Notes: generated by a model not told the origin, from the sequence alone. A DNA stretch of 64,000 nucleotides from an uncultured Clostridia bacterium (GCA_934675735.1 CAKURR010000003.1:66793-130792), one strand, 5' to 3'. Shown: positions 1 to 9,005, numbered from the stretch's first letter. Made by a program: numbers and translations.

Positions 1-812
1 ACGTATACGGCAGCCCGTTGCACCTGCGGCAGATTTTTCTGAATATCTACGGCAACTGCATCAAGTACAATCGGGTCGGCGGCAGCGTGAAAACCGTCTG
101 CCGCTGTCTGGAAGAGCAGGACGGGCGAGTCACCTATCAATGGACGATTCGCGACACGGGCATCGGCATGAGCGAAGAATTTTTGGCGCACATCTTCGAC
201 CCGTTCTCCCAGGAGCATACCGACGCGCGCAGCGTGTACAACGGCACGGGGCTGGGCATGTCCATCGTCAAAAACCTCATCGACGCGATGGGTGGCAGCA
301 TTTCGGTGACGAGCGAAGAGGGCATGGGCTCGGAATTTGTCATCACCCTGCCGTTTGAAATCGCCGACGTTCTGCCCGAAAGTCGGGAGGAGGAAGCGGC
401 GGCGGATGCCGCGGACGTTAACGGCCTGCACCTGCTTCTGGCGGAGGACAACGAGCTGAACGCCGAAATCGCCAAGACGCTGCTGGCCGACCGCGGAATC
501 ACCGTGGATATCGCGTGGGACGGGCGGCAGGCGCTGGAGATGTTTGAAAATCGGCCGTCGGGCACGTATGATGCGATTTTGATGGATGTGATGATGCCTC
601 ATATGGACGGCCAGAGCGCGACGCGCGCCATCCGCGCTCTGGAACGCGCGGACGCCAAGACCATTCCCATCATCGCCATGACCGCCAACGCCTTTGACGA
701 GGACGCGCAGAAGTGCTTCGAGGCGGGCATGAACGCGCACCTCTCCAAGCCCCTGCGAATCGAAAAGCTCGTTGCGACGGTCGCGAAGTTTTGCAGGAAG
801 CAGAATGAATGA
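1..812 (+). CDS. Hybrid sensor histidine kinase/response regulator, C-terminal part (5' end outside window)
   Basis: The reading frame is open from base 3, so this is the last 269 residues of a longer protein. The first ~120 residues are a HATPase_c ATP-binding domain: N-box region (FLNIYGNCIKYN), G1 box DTGIGMS and G2 box GTGLGMS. After a short linker comes a receiver domain (about residues 140-262) with the acidic pair EDN, the phosphoacceptor Asp in LMDVMMPHMDG and the conserved Lys in LSKPL. Known hybrid kinases pass phosphate from the kinase core to such a receiver. Input domain and His box are not visible, so the signal is unknown. A terminator follows at 916. Confidence 0.93.
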   Translation, partial: VYGSPLHLRQIFLNIYGNCIKYNRVGGSVKTVCRCLEEQDGRVTYQWTIRDTGIGMSEEFLAHIFDPFSQEHTDARSVYNGTGLGMSIVKNLIDAMGGSISVTSEEGMGSEFVITLPFEIADVLPESREEEAAADAADVNGLHLLLAEDNELNAEIAKTLLADRGITVDIAWDGRQALEMFENRPSGTYDAILMDVMMPHMDGQSATRAIRALERADAKTIPIIAMTANAFDEDAQKCFEAGMNAHLSKPLRIEKLVATVAKFCRKQNE

Positions 813-830
813 CGGGATGCGATGATAGAA

Positions 831-887
831 ATTCCGAAACGGGAACGGAGCGACGAAAAGCGGATGAAACATTCCGAAACGGGAACG
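831..887. repeat. 17-bp direct repeat behind the hybrid kinase gene
   Basis: The 17 bases beginning ATTCCGAAACGGG occur at 831-847 and again at 871-887, 40 bases apart, just after the stop codon. Their function is unknown. The duplication is exact. Confidence 0.7.
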
Positions 888-915
888 CCATGCTGAAAAA
901 TGCGTGACCACATGA

Positions 916-954
916 GGGGCTGTTGAGCCGATAAGGTTTGACAGCCCCGTTTTT
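916..954 (+). terminator. Rho-independent terminator after the hybrid kinase
   Basis: GGGGCTGT at 916-923 pairs with ACAGCCCC at 941-948, followed by GTTTTT. The rest of the 813-1131 gap holds the direct repeat above and AT-rich sequence. I see no gene in it. Confidence 0.85.
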
Positions 955-1131
955 AGCGAAATGGACTTTCAATTCCAAAGCGAGGACAAGGATGGACAGA
1001 AGAATAAAAGCGTGCTCACAAAAGAATCGAAAGAAATGCGAAAACAATGTTAGAAACAACTGTTCTTTTACGTCATAAGGTCAAAAGAAACACTTTACAC
1101 CTTGAAGCACTCAAAGACAGGAGGAACAAAC

Positions 1132-2163
1132 ATGAAAAAATTTGCGGCGGCGCTCTGCGCAATGCTGCTCATCCCGACGATGGCGGGGGCGAGCGATGCG
1201 TATTTTTCTGTGGCCGAGCTGAAAGAGCAGGTAAAAGCGGCGCAAAACGGCGCGTTTGAAGCGGCGGTGTATCTTCCGGATGTGGAAAAACTGCCGATTC
1301 TCAGCGTGAAGCCCAAAGATGTGGAAACGTCGAGGCAGGGCGAATTGGCCGGCTATCCGACTGCGGAAAATAAGAATGAAGAAAAATACGATTTGAACAC
1401 GAACGCCAAGCGGGAAACGCATCCCGAAACGACCTATGAAAACCTGTTCCTGCCGACAGAAGCCCCCGATTTCAAACAGATTTACGCGGCCAATCAGCCG
1501 TACTCGGCGGAAGAAGCGATTCGCTGCGGCGCGGCTTTCATGCAATCGTTGGATGAAGGCGCGGAGGTGCTGCCGCTGTCGCTGACAATTCAAAGCCCGT
1601 GGATAATCGGCGGGACGGGGGAGAATTATCCCTGTCAAGCGCTGACGGGCGTGGGCGGATATTTTGTTTCGTATGCGCCCGTTCTGCATGGTATTCCGGT
1701 GGTCGGCGGAATCGGCATGGCTTTTGAAGAGAGCGCAGTTACTTCTCCAACGATGCGGCGCATGCTGCGCGCGGAAAGCCGATATATCTATATGATGTAT
1801 GCGGAGGACTACTGCTCGCTCTCCGGCCTGAACATCTGGGAAGAAAGCAGCGTCAAAGCGGAAGATATGCCGCTGTGTGCCTTTGAAAAAATTGCGCAAA
1901 CCATCGAGCGGAGTATCGAAAACGGAACGATTGAAACGGTGCACGATATCATGCTCGGGTATGTCGTCTATATGGATGAAACGACGGACGGCGCGCAGAC
2001 TGCGGCATATGCCGCAGTGCCGACATGGTGCGCATCCGTCCAATACAGCGGCAAATGGAAGGACAAGGGGTGGATGATGATGAACGCTCAAACGGGCGAA
2101 GCGTATGCCTATTCATCCCAAAACATAAGCGACTGGTATGCGCCGATTGTCGGAGAGAATTAA
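1132..2163 (+). CDS. Exported protein of unknown function, paralogue A
   Basis: 343 residues. The ATG at 1132 is chosen because AGGAGG lies 6 bases upstream and it starts a clean Sec signal peptide (MKKFAAALCAMLLIPTMAGA), with no lipobox. The protein resembles the two products encoded at 5971-7224 and 7221-8297. Shared points are a mid-protein G-I-P turn (LHGIPVVGG here), then a stretch with pattern I-x-x-G-x-I-x-x-V-x-x-x-x-LGY-x-x-Y, then a P-x-W strand, and a C-terminal 'AQTGE' (INAQTGEAYAY type). The G-I-P turn recalls PepSY/YpeB-like folds, but that is inference only. Role unknown; it probably acts outside the membrane. Confidence 0.8.
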   Translation: MKKFAAALCAMLLIPTMAGASDAYFSVAELKEQVKAAQNGAFEAAVYLPDVEKLPILSVKPKDVETSRQGELAGYPTAENKNEEKYDLNTNAKRETHPETTYENLFLPTEAPDFKQIYAANQPYSAEEAIRCGAAFMQSLDEGAEVLPLSLTIQSPWIIGGTGENYPCQALTGVGGYFVSYAPVLHGIPVVGGIGMAFEESAVTSPTMRRMLRAESRYIYMMYAEDYCSLSGLNIWEESSVKAEDMPLCAFEKIAQTIERSIENGTIETVHDIMLGYVVYMDETTDGAQTAAYAAVPTWCASVQYSGKWKDKGWMMMNAQTGEAYAYSSQNISDWYAPIVGEN

Positions 2164-2249
2164 ACGGGCGGCTGAATCCCTGTCCCCGCGCATAACGCCC
2201 CCGCAAACAGGCAGAATATTTCCAAGCAACCAAATCGGGAGGGACAAAG

Positions 2250-3821
2250 ATGAAGGAAATGTTCTGTTTTCAGTGTCAGCAGACGGCGCACAACACGGGC
2301 TGCGAGGGCAAGGTGGGCGTTTGCGGCAAAAAGGCGGAGACGGCGAACGAGCAGGATGCGCTCATCGGCGCGCTTATCGCGCTGGCCGCTGCGGCGAAGG
2401 CGGGAAAGCCTACCGATCGCACGGACGAGCTGATGCTCAAGGGGCTTTTTACGACCATCACCAACGTGAATTTCAACAACGAAACGATTCGCGCCTTGAC
2501 GGCGGAGGTTGAAGCCGAAAAGAAAGCGCTGCACGGCGAAAAATTTGCGGCCTGCGACATGCGCGGGCTGTGGGAAGCCGAAGAGGACATCCGCTCGCTG
2601 AAATCGCTGATTCTCTTCGGCATCAAGGGCATGGCGGCGTATGCGTATCACGCGCGCGTGCTGGGGCGGACGGATGACGAGGTGAACGGCTTTTTCTACG
2701 ACGCGCTGCATGCCGTCGGTACGGAGCAATCCCACGATGCGCTGCTGGCACTGGTACTGAAAACGGGTGAGGTCAACCTCAAGTGCATGGCGATGCTCGA
2801 CGCGGCGCACACCGAGGCTTACGGCGACCCCGTGCCGACAGAAGTGCCGCTGACGATTGAAAAAGGCCCGTTCATCGTGGTGAGCGGCCACGATTTGCAC
2901 GACCTCAAGCTGCTGCTGGAACAGACGAAGGGCAAGGGCGTCAATGTCTACACCCACAGCGAGATGCTGCCCGCGCACGGCTATCCCAAGCTGAAGGCGT
3001 ATCCGCAGCTCAAGGGCAATTTCGGCACGGGCTGGCAGAACCAGCAGACCGAGTTCCACAACATTCCCGCGCCGATTCTGTTTACGACCAACTGCCTGAT
3101 GCCCGTGCGCCAGAGCTACTGCGACCGGGTGTTCACCACGTCGGTCGTCTCTTATCCCGAGCTGGTGCACATCGGCGAGGATAAGGATTTCACGCCCGTC
3201 ATCGAAAAGGCGCTTGCGTGCGGCGGTTACGACGAGCCGAAACACATGACGGGCATGAACGGCGGCAGCACGGTGACGACGGGCTTTGCGCACAACGCGG
3301 TGCTCGCTCAGGCGGAGAAGATTGTGCGGCTCGTGAAGGAGGGCAAGATTCGCCATTTCTTCCTCATCGGCGGATGCGACGGCGCGGCGCCCGGGCGGAG
3401 CTATTACACCGATTTCGCCAAGCTCACGCCGCCCGATACGCTCATTTTGACACTGGCCTGCGGCAAATACCGCATCAACGACCTCGATTTAGGCGAGATT
3501 GAGGGTATTCCGCGCATCCTCGACTGCGGCCAGTGCAACGACGCATACAGCGCGATTCAAATCGCGCTGGCGCTTGCCGACGCTTTTGGATGCGGGGTGA
3601 ACGACCTGCCGCTGACGCTCGTGCTCTCGTGGTATGAGCAGAAGGCCGTGTGCATCCTGCTGACGCTGCTGTCGCTGGGCATTCGCAATATCCTGCTCGG
3701 GCCGACGCTGCCCGCGTTCATTTCGCCCGCCGTGCTGCACGCGCTGGTCGAAACCTTTGGGATTCGGCCGACCGATACGCCCGAGGCAGATTTACGGATG
3801 GCGATGGGGGAAAAGCACTAA
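2250..3821 (+). CDS. hcp: Hybrid-cluster protein / hydroxylamine reductase
   Basis: 523 residues, the expected size for a Clostridial Hcp. The N-terminus carries the cluster-binding cysteines C6, C9, C18 and C25 (CFQCQQTAHNTGC...VCGK). Later blocks GGCDGAAPGRSYYTDF and DCGQCNDAYSA supply ligands to the 4Fe-2O-2S hybrid cluster. Hcp reduces hydroxylamine in vitro and is linked to NO reduction and nitrosative stress in anaerobes. It is cytoplasmic. Start: GGGAGG 7 bases before ATG 2250. It stands alone between paralogue A (86 bases upstream) and a terminator at 3846. I saw no clear FNR or HcpR operator. Confidence 0.97.
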   Translation: MKEMFCFQCQQTAHNTGCEGKVGVCGKKAETANEQDALIGALIALAAAAKAGKPTDRTDELMLKGLFTTITNVNFNNETIRALTAEVEAEKKALHGEKFAACDMRGLWEAEEDIRSLKSLILFGIKGMAAYAYHARVLGRTDDEVNGFFYDALHAVGTEQSHDALLALVLKTGEVNLKCMAMLDAAHTEAYGDPVPTEVPLTIEKGPFIVVSGHDLHDLKLLLEQTKGKGVNVYTHSEMLPAHGYPKLKAYPQLKGNFGTGWQNQQTEFHNIPAPILFTTNCLMPVRQSYCDRVFTTSVVSYPELVHIGEDKDFTPVIEKALACGGYDEPKHMTGMNGGSTVTTGFAHNAVLAQAEKIVRLVKEGKIRHFFLIGGCDGAAPGRSYYTDFAKLTPPDTLILTLACGKYRINDLDLGEIEGIPRILDCGQCNDAYSAIQIALALADAFGCGVNDLPLTLVLSWYEQKAVCILLTLLSLGIRNILLGPTLPAFISPAVLHALVETFGIRPTDTPEADLRMAMGEKH

Positions 3822-3845
3822 AGCCTGCCCGTATAAAATCTTTGC

Positions 3846-3871
3846 GCGCCCTTGTCTCAAGGGCGCTTTTT
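3846..3871 (+). terminator. Rho-independent terminator after hcp
   Basis: GCGCCCTT at 3846-3853 pairs with AAGGGCGC at 3859-3866 and is followed by TTTTT. Confidence 0.92.
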
Positions 3872-4029
3872 GTTTACAATGAATGCCGCCGAACTTTCGA
3901 TTCTTCATCAAAATCGATTCAATATACCCGATAATCTGCATGACGAAAAAATAATCGAAAGAATTGACCGAAAAGCGTGAATTTTCGCGATTTTTTACGT
4001 CATGGTTAGTGAAAGGAGGATGAGAAAGG

Positions 4030-4545
4030 GTGACAGGCAATACCTCGGTACCGGGTAAGGCCTTGGAAGCGGAACTGGTCAGGCTGATGGAAACCTACGG
4101 CGCGATGCTGGTCGGCATGTGTTCGGTGCTGCTGGGCGACAAAGACTTGGCGCAGGACGTCGTGCAGGAAACCTTCATCCGCGCGTATCAAAAGATGGAC
4201 GGCTTTCGCGGGGAGCGCCCCGAAAGCGAAAAGGCGTGGCTGACGCGCATCGCCGTCAATCTTTGCAGGGACGAAAGAAGAAAGAACTGGTTCCGCTTGG
4301 TGGACAGATTAACCCCGGAGGAAATCACCGCGCTTCCCTCGCCGGAAGCGCCCGAAGAAGCAAAAATGCTTTACGCGCTTGTGCAGGCGCTGCCGAAAAA
4401 ATACGGCGAGGTCATTCTGCTTCGCTTTTATCAGGATTTGACCGCGCCGGAAATCGCCGAAATTCTGGGCAAGACCCCGACGACGATTTACCGCAGGCTG
4501 AACAAAGCGCAGGAAATGCTCAAAAAGGCACTGGGAAAGGTGTGA
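4030..4545 (+). CDS. ECF-type RNA polymerase sigma factor
   Basis: 171 residues. Region sigma-2 spans about residues 15-85 (LGDKDLAQDVVQETFIRAYQ; the W of EKAWLTRIAVNLCRD). Region sigma-4 spans about 110-165, with the helix-turn-helix LTAPEIAEILGKTPTTIYRRL. Start is GTG 4030 behind AAAGGAGG at 4012-4019; the ATG at 4020 in another frame soon hits a stop. The next gene begins within 6 bases of the stop and looks like its anti-sigma factor, so the pair is probably one autoregulated operon. Target genes are unknown; the exported proteins beside it are possible candidates, by position only. Confidence 0.93.
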   Translation: MTGNTSVPGKALEAELVRLMETYGAMLVGMCSVLLGDKDLAQDVVQETFIRAYQKMDGFRGERPESEKAWLTRIAVNLCRDERRKNWFRLVDRLTPEEITALPSPEAPEEAKMLYALVQALPKKYGEVILLRFYQDLTAPEIAEILGKTPTTIYRRLNKAQEMLKKALGKV

Positions 4546-4550
4546 ATTTG

Positions 4551-5840
4551 GTGGATGAAAACAAGCTTGGGAACGCGCTGAAGGCATGCCTTTCCGACAG
4601 CGAGTTTCCGCCCGAGCGCCGTCAGGCGGTGCTGCGGGCAGTCAGAAAGGAAGAAAAGGTTGTGAAACGCAAATTCTCCGCCGTGCCGGTGTTCGTGCTT
4701 GTGCTGACGCTGATTGTCGGCGGGGCGGCGCTGGCCGCGAACCTCGGCGTGTTCGGCCGGTCCGTGAACAATGAGGAGAACGAGCAGAGCGTCGGCAGGC
4801 TCGAAAAGCTGGAGGACGCATCCCAAATCTACAACGATACGCAGGCGGTGCAGGCGCCCGAATCGGCCGCGACCGAACCGCCGCAGACCGTCTACGACGA
4901 GCTGATGGCGGGCCTGTACAGCCGCCGCTTTAACCTCACGCTCAATCAGGCGTATTTCGACGGCTATAAGCTCTACTATTCCTATACGCTGACCGGCGAC
5001 AACAAAATCGGCCTCATCACCGGCGAAGGCATGCCGACGGGGTTTGACGAGTGGATGAGCGTGGAAGCAGGCAACTATGTCACCAACGGCGTGTATACGG
5101 ATGACCCCGTTCAGCAGCAGATTGTGACGTTTTTTGCCGGCCACCCCGTCGGCTATGTTGCGTTTGAATCGATGGGCGTGGGCGACGGTGCGGATTGGGG
5201 CGGAAAGCCGCTGACCATTCTGGACAGCGGTGAGGAACGCGTCAACGATTACACGATTCAGGGCTTCCAGGAAGTCGAAATGCCCGACGGTTTCGAGCCG
5301 ACGGATGAGCTTGATATCGAGCTGACCGTGATGTATGGCATGAGCGTCTGGGCGCAGGATGGAGAAAACCTCTATCACGATTACCTGATGACGCCCGAAA
5401 ACCGCGGCTTCTTCCGCCTGCCGTTCACGGTCAAGCTCAACGGGCAGACGGAGACCTACACCGGTTCGGTTGAGACGAGCACATACAGCGCAACGGCGAC
5501 GGTGCGCGTATCCGATGTGGATATCAGCGGCGAAGTCGTGTTTGATGCGCCCGAGTGGGCGGAAGCGTTTGAAGCGGACAGCGACGGCAAGCACCCGATG
5601 GACATGCCGTATATCCACGATTATGTGCTCGTCGCGGACGGCGTGGAGCTGCATAACCGCGACGGCGGCTTCGGCGTGAACAAGGACGGCCGGTTCTCCG
5701 TCGGCATTCGATACGATTTGCCGGAGAGCCGAAACAGCCTGGTGCTCGTGCCCAAAGGAACGGGCATCGACTATCAGGCCCAAATCGCCGCGGGCAAGAC
5801 GCCCGAGCGCGAAAACGAAGAGATCGTGCTGCTCAAGTAA
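4551..5840 (+). CDS. Membrane-anchored anti-sigma factor-like protein (DUF4179-like)
   Basis: About 429 residues. A short cytoplasmic N-terminus (residues 1-43, acidic then basic) is followed by one transmembrane helix at about 44-64 (VFVLVLTLIVGGAALAA) and a large extracytoplasmic, beta-rich domain with many aromatic and acidic residues. This layout, directly behind an ECF sigma gene, is that of Bacillota DUF4179-type anti-sigma proteins that hold the sigma factor at the membrane. The start is uncertain: GTG 4551 or TTG 4548 fit the GGGAAAGG site at 4533-4540, and GTG 4542 would overlap the sigma gene. No zinc-binding HxxxCxxC anti-sigma motif is present. Confidence 0.8.
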   Translation: MDENKLGNALKACLSDSEFPPERRQAVLRAVRKEEKVVKRKFSAVPVFVLVLTLIVGGAALAANLGVFGRSVNNEENEQSVGRLEKLEDASQIYNDTQAVQAPESAATEPPQTVYDELMAGLYSRRFNLTLNQAYFDGYKLYYSYTLTGDNKIGLITGEGMPTGFDEWMSVEAGNYVTNGVYTDDPVQQQIVTFFAGHPVGYVAFESMGVGDGADWGGKPLTILDSGEERVNDYTIQGFQEVEMPDGFEPTDELDIELTVMYGMSVWAQDGENLYHDYLMTPENRGFFRLPFTVKLNGQTETYTGSVETSTYSATATVRVSDVDISGEVVFDAPEWAEAFEADSDGKHPMDMPYIHDYVLVADGVELHNRDGGFGVNKDGRFSVGIRYDLPESRNSLVLVPKGTGIDYQAQIAAGKTPERENEEIVLLK

Positions 5841-5851
5841 ACCTCCCTTCG

Positions 5852-5876
5852 GGGCGGCCCGACGGGCCGCCCTCTT
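5852..5876 (+). terminator. GC hairpin behind the sigma/anti-sigma pair
   Basis: GGGCGGCCC at 5852-5860 pairs perfectly with GGGCCGCCC at 5864-5872. The following tract (TCTT) is poor in T, so termination may be partial. Confidence 0.5.
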
Positions 5877-5970
5877 ACGGAGTTTTGGCGTTTCTGTTTC
5901 AAATGGGGGGGCACGCAGAGCGTGTCCGCGAACCCATACAGACCCCTTGAGGATGAAAGGAGAAAACGAC

Positions 5971-7224
5971 ATGAAGAAAAAGATTTTTGCAGCCCTCTGC
6001 CTGACGCTGACCCTGCCCACGGCGGCCTTTGCGGCGGGCGGCATGGTTTCCGTTTCCGAGCTGCATCGGCAGGCCGAAGAAATGGGCCGCTGGCAAAAGA
6101 CCTACGATACGCCGAGCGGCAAGCTGAACGTGGATATCCCCATCATCGTGCCGGATGTGGAAGCGTTTCCTGTTATAACGGTGGAAAACGACCGCCCGTT
6201 CACCCAAGAGATGGCCGACGAGATGCTGAAAACCGCGTTTGAGCAAGACGGCTTGACCTATTTTCATTATGACATGGACGGTCAGCTGTCCGAAGTGATT
6301 TGGGGCACACTCGGCATGGGCATGACGGAAGATTACGAAAGCGCCAAGGACTTTGGCGTGAGCACGGGCGAATGGCGTGAGGGAAAATGGTCGAATTACG
6401 ACGCGAGACCGAACGACTACCGCTATCCGTGGGAGCTGGATATGGACAGCACCTATATTCGAGGCGGTGACCAGACCGTCGCGCAGGCGATGGCCTGCTT
6501 CCAGCGCGTGATTGACGAAGCCTATCCGAACAAGGGCTACACGATTGCGCCCAAGCGCATCGCGATTCACGGCAGCACGGCGGTTGACGGGCAGAGCAAC
6601 GGGGGCAAGGGCTATTACACCATCCGTGCGGAACAGGTGATGAACGGCATCCCGATGTTCGGCGCGCTTTGCTCGACCATTGGGGATAACAGCTTCCGCG
6701 TGGCGTATGCTTCGAGCCCGGAAACGAACCGAATCGCGAACCGCCTTGCGCCTTACTGCCTCGGCGCGGAGTGGCGGACGAACGTCTTTTTGAAGATGTA
6801 TACCTCGAGCGACACGGATTACAACGTGAATGTCAGCATGAACCGCATCCGCACCGTGGAGCTGGAGGACGTGCCGCTCGCGCCGCTTGACCGTGTGCTG
6901 GCAAGCATCGAGAAGGAAATCGAAACGGGGCGCATCCGCAATATCCACGCGCTGCGGCTGGGTTATATGCGCTATTCCAACCCCGATATGGAGGATTACG
7001 CGTGGGCCGTGCCGATGTGGGTGCTGGACTGCGACTATGTGCCGGATGGCAAGCAGGACGTCGTGGACAGCTTCCACGAGCATTTTGAGCTGGATAGGTG
7101 GACGCTTTATGAATTTGCGCAGATTCCGCTGGACGCGCAGACGGGCGAAATGAAAATCATCACCACCGGCGATGAAGCGACATTTTCCGTGCCGACGCTG
7201 ACGACGTGGGAGGACGCGCGATGA
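5971..7224 (+). CDS. Exported protein of unknown function, paralogue B
   Basis: 417 residues, the longest of the three related exported proteins. ATG 5971 follows AAAGGAG and opens a signal peptide (MKKKIFAALCLTLTLPTAAFA). Shared family points: VSVSELHRQAEE just after the signal, VMNGIPMFGA in the middle, ETGRIRNIHALRLGYMRY, VPMWVLDCDY, and a C-terminal DAQTGEMK. It overlaps the start of paralogue C by an ATGA, so the two are co-translated. Function unknown. No catalytic signature is visible; a scaffold, sensor or inhibitor-like role outside the cell are all open. Confidence 0.8.
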   Translation: MKKKIFAALCLTLTLPTAAFAAGGMVSVSELHRQAEEMGRWQKTYDTPSGKLNVDIPIIVPDVEAFPVITVENDRPFTQEMADEMLKTAFEQDGLTYFHYDMDGQLSEVIWGTLGMGMTEDYESAKDFGVSTGEWREGKWSNYDARPNDYRYPWELDMDSTYIRGGDQTVAQAMACFQRVIDEAYPNKGYTIAPKRIAIHGSTAVDGQSNGGKGYYTIRAEQVMNGIPMFGALCSTIGDNSFRVAYASSPETNRIANRLAPYCLGAEWRTNVFLKMYTSSDTDYNVNVSMNRIRTVELEDVPLAPLDRVLASIEKEIETGRIRNIHALRLGYMRYSNPDMEDYAWAVPMWVLDCDYVPDGKQDVVDSFHEHFELDRWTLYEFAQIPLDAQTGEMKIITTGDEATFSVPTLTTWEDAR

Positions 7225-8297
7225 GAAGGATGGTTGCGGCGTTTTTGGCGTTGCTGCTTGTGCCTGCCCTTGCGGCGGCCCGCAGCGAAACGTTCACGCT
7301 TTCGGCGCTTCGCGCGCAGACACCTGCTTTTGCGGAGGGCATGATTGAAGCTTACGGCAGAACGATTTCGTTTCATGCGCCCGTGTATGTGCCGAGTGGG
7401 GACGAAATGCCGATGCTGCGCGTGAAACGGACGAATGTATCGGCCGAAGCGGCAGAAAAGCTGGGCGATTCGCTGGAAAAGAACACGCTGTACGGTCAGC
7501 GGCTGGCCGAGCGCCCGACGGCGGCGGAGAAAAACGCCGCGTCGCATTTTACGGCGTATGTGCAGAACCTGTGGGCCGAAGAAACGGACGCGGCGGATAT
7601 TTTCGCGCCGAATCGGGAGCAATCTCTGTTGAACGCCGAAAACTTTTTGGCGCGGAAAACGGAGGCGATGTTCGGCGACCGGCAAATCGGCTGTCTGCCG
7701 TATCGCGCGGGTTTCAGGAGCGACGGAGACGGCTATTACATCGAGGCGTGGGAGACGCTGCGCGGCATACCGATTGTGACGGGCGTGGAGCGCATGTTTA
7801 CCCGTCAGGGGAAGCGCGGCGTGCAGCAGGCGCTTTCCAACGCGAGTCGAATAGCGCTGGGCGAATACCGTTCGGAGGCGGATTATGTCTGCGCCTTCAC
7901 GGCGATGTGGCGCGAAACCGAAGCGGTTCGGGCGGACGTGCCGCTGTGCGCGTGGGAGACGATTGCCAAGGCGCTTGAACGCGGGATTCGGGCGGGACGA
8001 ATCCGCGCGGTTTACAGCGTGACGCTGGGCTATGCCGTCTATGCCGCGTCCGACAGGACGTATCCGAGCGGCGAGGCGGCGTATGAGGCGGAATATCTGC
8101 TCGTGCCGACGTGGTTTATCGAATGCAAATACGCCGAAAGCGCGGCCAAAACGCTGGTCGGCGATGCGTCGGACGATCTCGACGCGCCGAGTTATCACAA
8201 GGAGAAGGGCTTCAAAATCCTGCTGATTGACGCACAGACGGGCGAATGGGTCGATCCGGAGGATGAATCCGCCGACCGATATGTGTATGCAATTTGA
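7221..8297 (+). CDS. Exported protein of unknown function, paralogue C
   Basis: 358 residues. Start ATG 7221 lies within the stop of paralogue B (ATGA); GGGAGG is 8 bases upstream. Signal peptide MRRMVAAFLALLLVPALAAA. Family points: FTLSALRAQ after the signal, LRGIPIVTGVERMF in the middle, RAGRIRAVYSVTLGYAVY, LVPTWFIECKY, and DAQTGEWV near the end. Together B and C form one operon that may continue from the sigma/anti-sigma pair. The family is multi-copy here, which points to diversification of one surface or secreted protein type. Confidence 0.8.
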   Translation: MRRMVAAFLALLLVPALAAARSETFTLSALRAQTPAFAEGMIEAYGRTISFHAPVYVPSGDEMPMLRVKRTNVSAEAAEKLGDSLEKNTLYGQRLAERPTAAEKNAASHFTAYVQNLWAEETDAADIFAPNREQSLLNAENFLARKTEAMFGDRQIGCLPYRAGFRSDGDGYYIEAWETLRGIPIVTGVERMFTRQGKRGVQQALSNASRIALGEYRSEADYVCAFTAMWRETEAVRADVPLCAWETIAKALERGIRAGRIRAVYSVTLGYAVYAASDRTYPSGEAAYEAEYLLVPTWFIECKYAESAAKTLVGDASDDLDAPSYHKEKGFKILLIDAQTGEWVDPEDESADRYVYAI

Positions 8298-8361
8298 CGC
8301 TGCGCAAACTTCCTTGCAAACCGCGAATCAATATGATAAAATAAGGGCAGAAAAGGGAGCG

Positions 8362-8712
8362 ATGCGGATGGAAAAGCTGCTCAGCGAGGACGAGCGCTTC
8401 ACCCGTCTGGAGCGCAGCGCGGCGATGGTCATCAATACCAAGACAAACGCCGGAATCGAAATGAACCCGAACGAGGAGGTTGTCAATATGTGCGAAGCCA
8501 TTCGTCAGATGATGGATGAAAGCGAGATGCGCGGCAAGCTGTATGGCGAGAAAGTCGGCGAGATGCGCGGAAACAAGACCGGACGTCAGAGCGAAAAAAT
8601 GGATATCGCCCGCCGCATGCTCGAAATGCAGTTCCCCGAGGAGCAGGTCGTGAGCATCACGAAGCTGAGTCGGGAAGAAGTGGCGAAGATTCGCCAATCC
8701 ATCGTGCATTAA
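8362..8712 (+). CDS. C-terminal remnant of an Rpn/PDDEXK-family protein
   Basis: 116 residues if it starts at ATG 8362 (AAAAGGGAG 5 bases upstream). The sequence MNPNEEVVNMCEAIRQMMDE, then a glycine-rich charged stretch and a terminal LSREEVAKIRQSI, matches the C-terminal tail of the Rpn family (recombination-promoting nuclease, often annotated 'putative transposase'). The N-terminal nuclease domain of about 200 residues is absent: the paralogue C gene ends 64 bases before this start. I read it as a truncated gene that may still be expressed, or a free-standing small regulator. Recognition rests on pattern only. Confidence 0.6.
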   Translation: MRMEKLLSEDERFTRLERSAAMVINTKTNAGIEMNPNEEVVNMCEAIRQMMDESEMRGKLYGEKVGEMRGNKTGRQSEKMDIARRMLEMQFPEEQVVSITKLSREEVAKIRQSIVH

Positions 8713-8722
8713 ATTTTATCAG

Positions 8723-8762
8723 GCCCTGTCGCGCCCGAGAGGGGAGAGCGGCGGGGCTTTTT
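8723..8762 (+). terminator. Rho-independent terminator before the pyr operon
   Basis: GCCCTGTCGC at 8723-8732 pairs with GCGGCGGGGC at 8748-8757 (two G-U pairs), followed by TTTTT. Confidence 0.85.
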
Positions 8763-8850
8763 GAAGCCCGGGCGGCGCAGACGGGCGCGCCGACAGACGA
8801 AAAAAATCCGCAAAACAGCCGAAAGCCGCAAAAATAACGGCCCGGAAGAA

Positions 8851-8879
8851 TTGACGAACGCCCCAAAAGGTGATACAAT
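8851..8879 (+). promoter_or_regulatory. Sigma-A promoter of the pyr operon
   Basis: TTGACG at 8851-8856, 17-base spacer, TACAAT at 8874-8879. It is followed directly by the PyrR-type leader. Confidence 0.88.
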
Positions 8880-8904
8880 TGCAGAGATAAGAAAATAAGC
8901 CTTT

Positions 8905-9005
8905 AATTCGATCCCGTGAGGTCGGCAAGGCGGCAAATGCGTGGTAAAAGGGAAAGTATATCCCTTTGTTTGCCCTGTTCCGAGCTCCGGAACGGGGCAT
9001 TTTTT
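8905..9005 (+). promoter_or_regulatory. PyrR-dependent transcription attenuator
   Basis: ATCCCGTGAGGT at 8911-8922 fits the PyrR-binding (anti-antiterminator) loop consensus ARUCCNGNGAGGU. It is followed by a terminator: GCCCTGTTCCG at 8972-8982 pairs with CGGAACGGGGC at 8988-8998, then TTTTTT to 9005. In known Bacillota systems, UMP-bound PyrR stabilises the first structure so that the terminator forms, and low UMP permits read-through. The first gene after it is pyrR itself. Confidence 0.9.
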
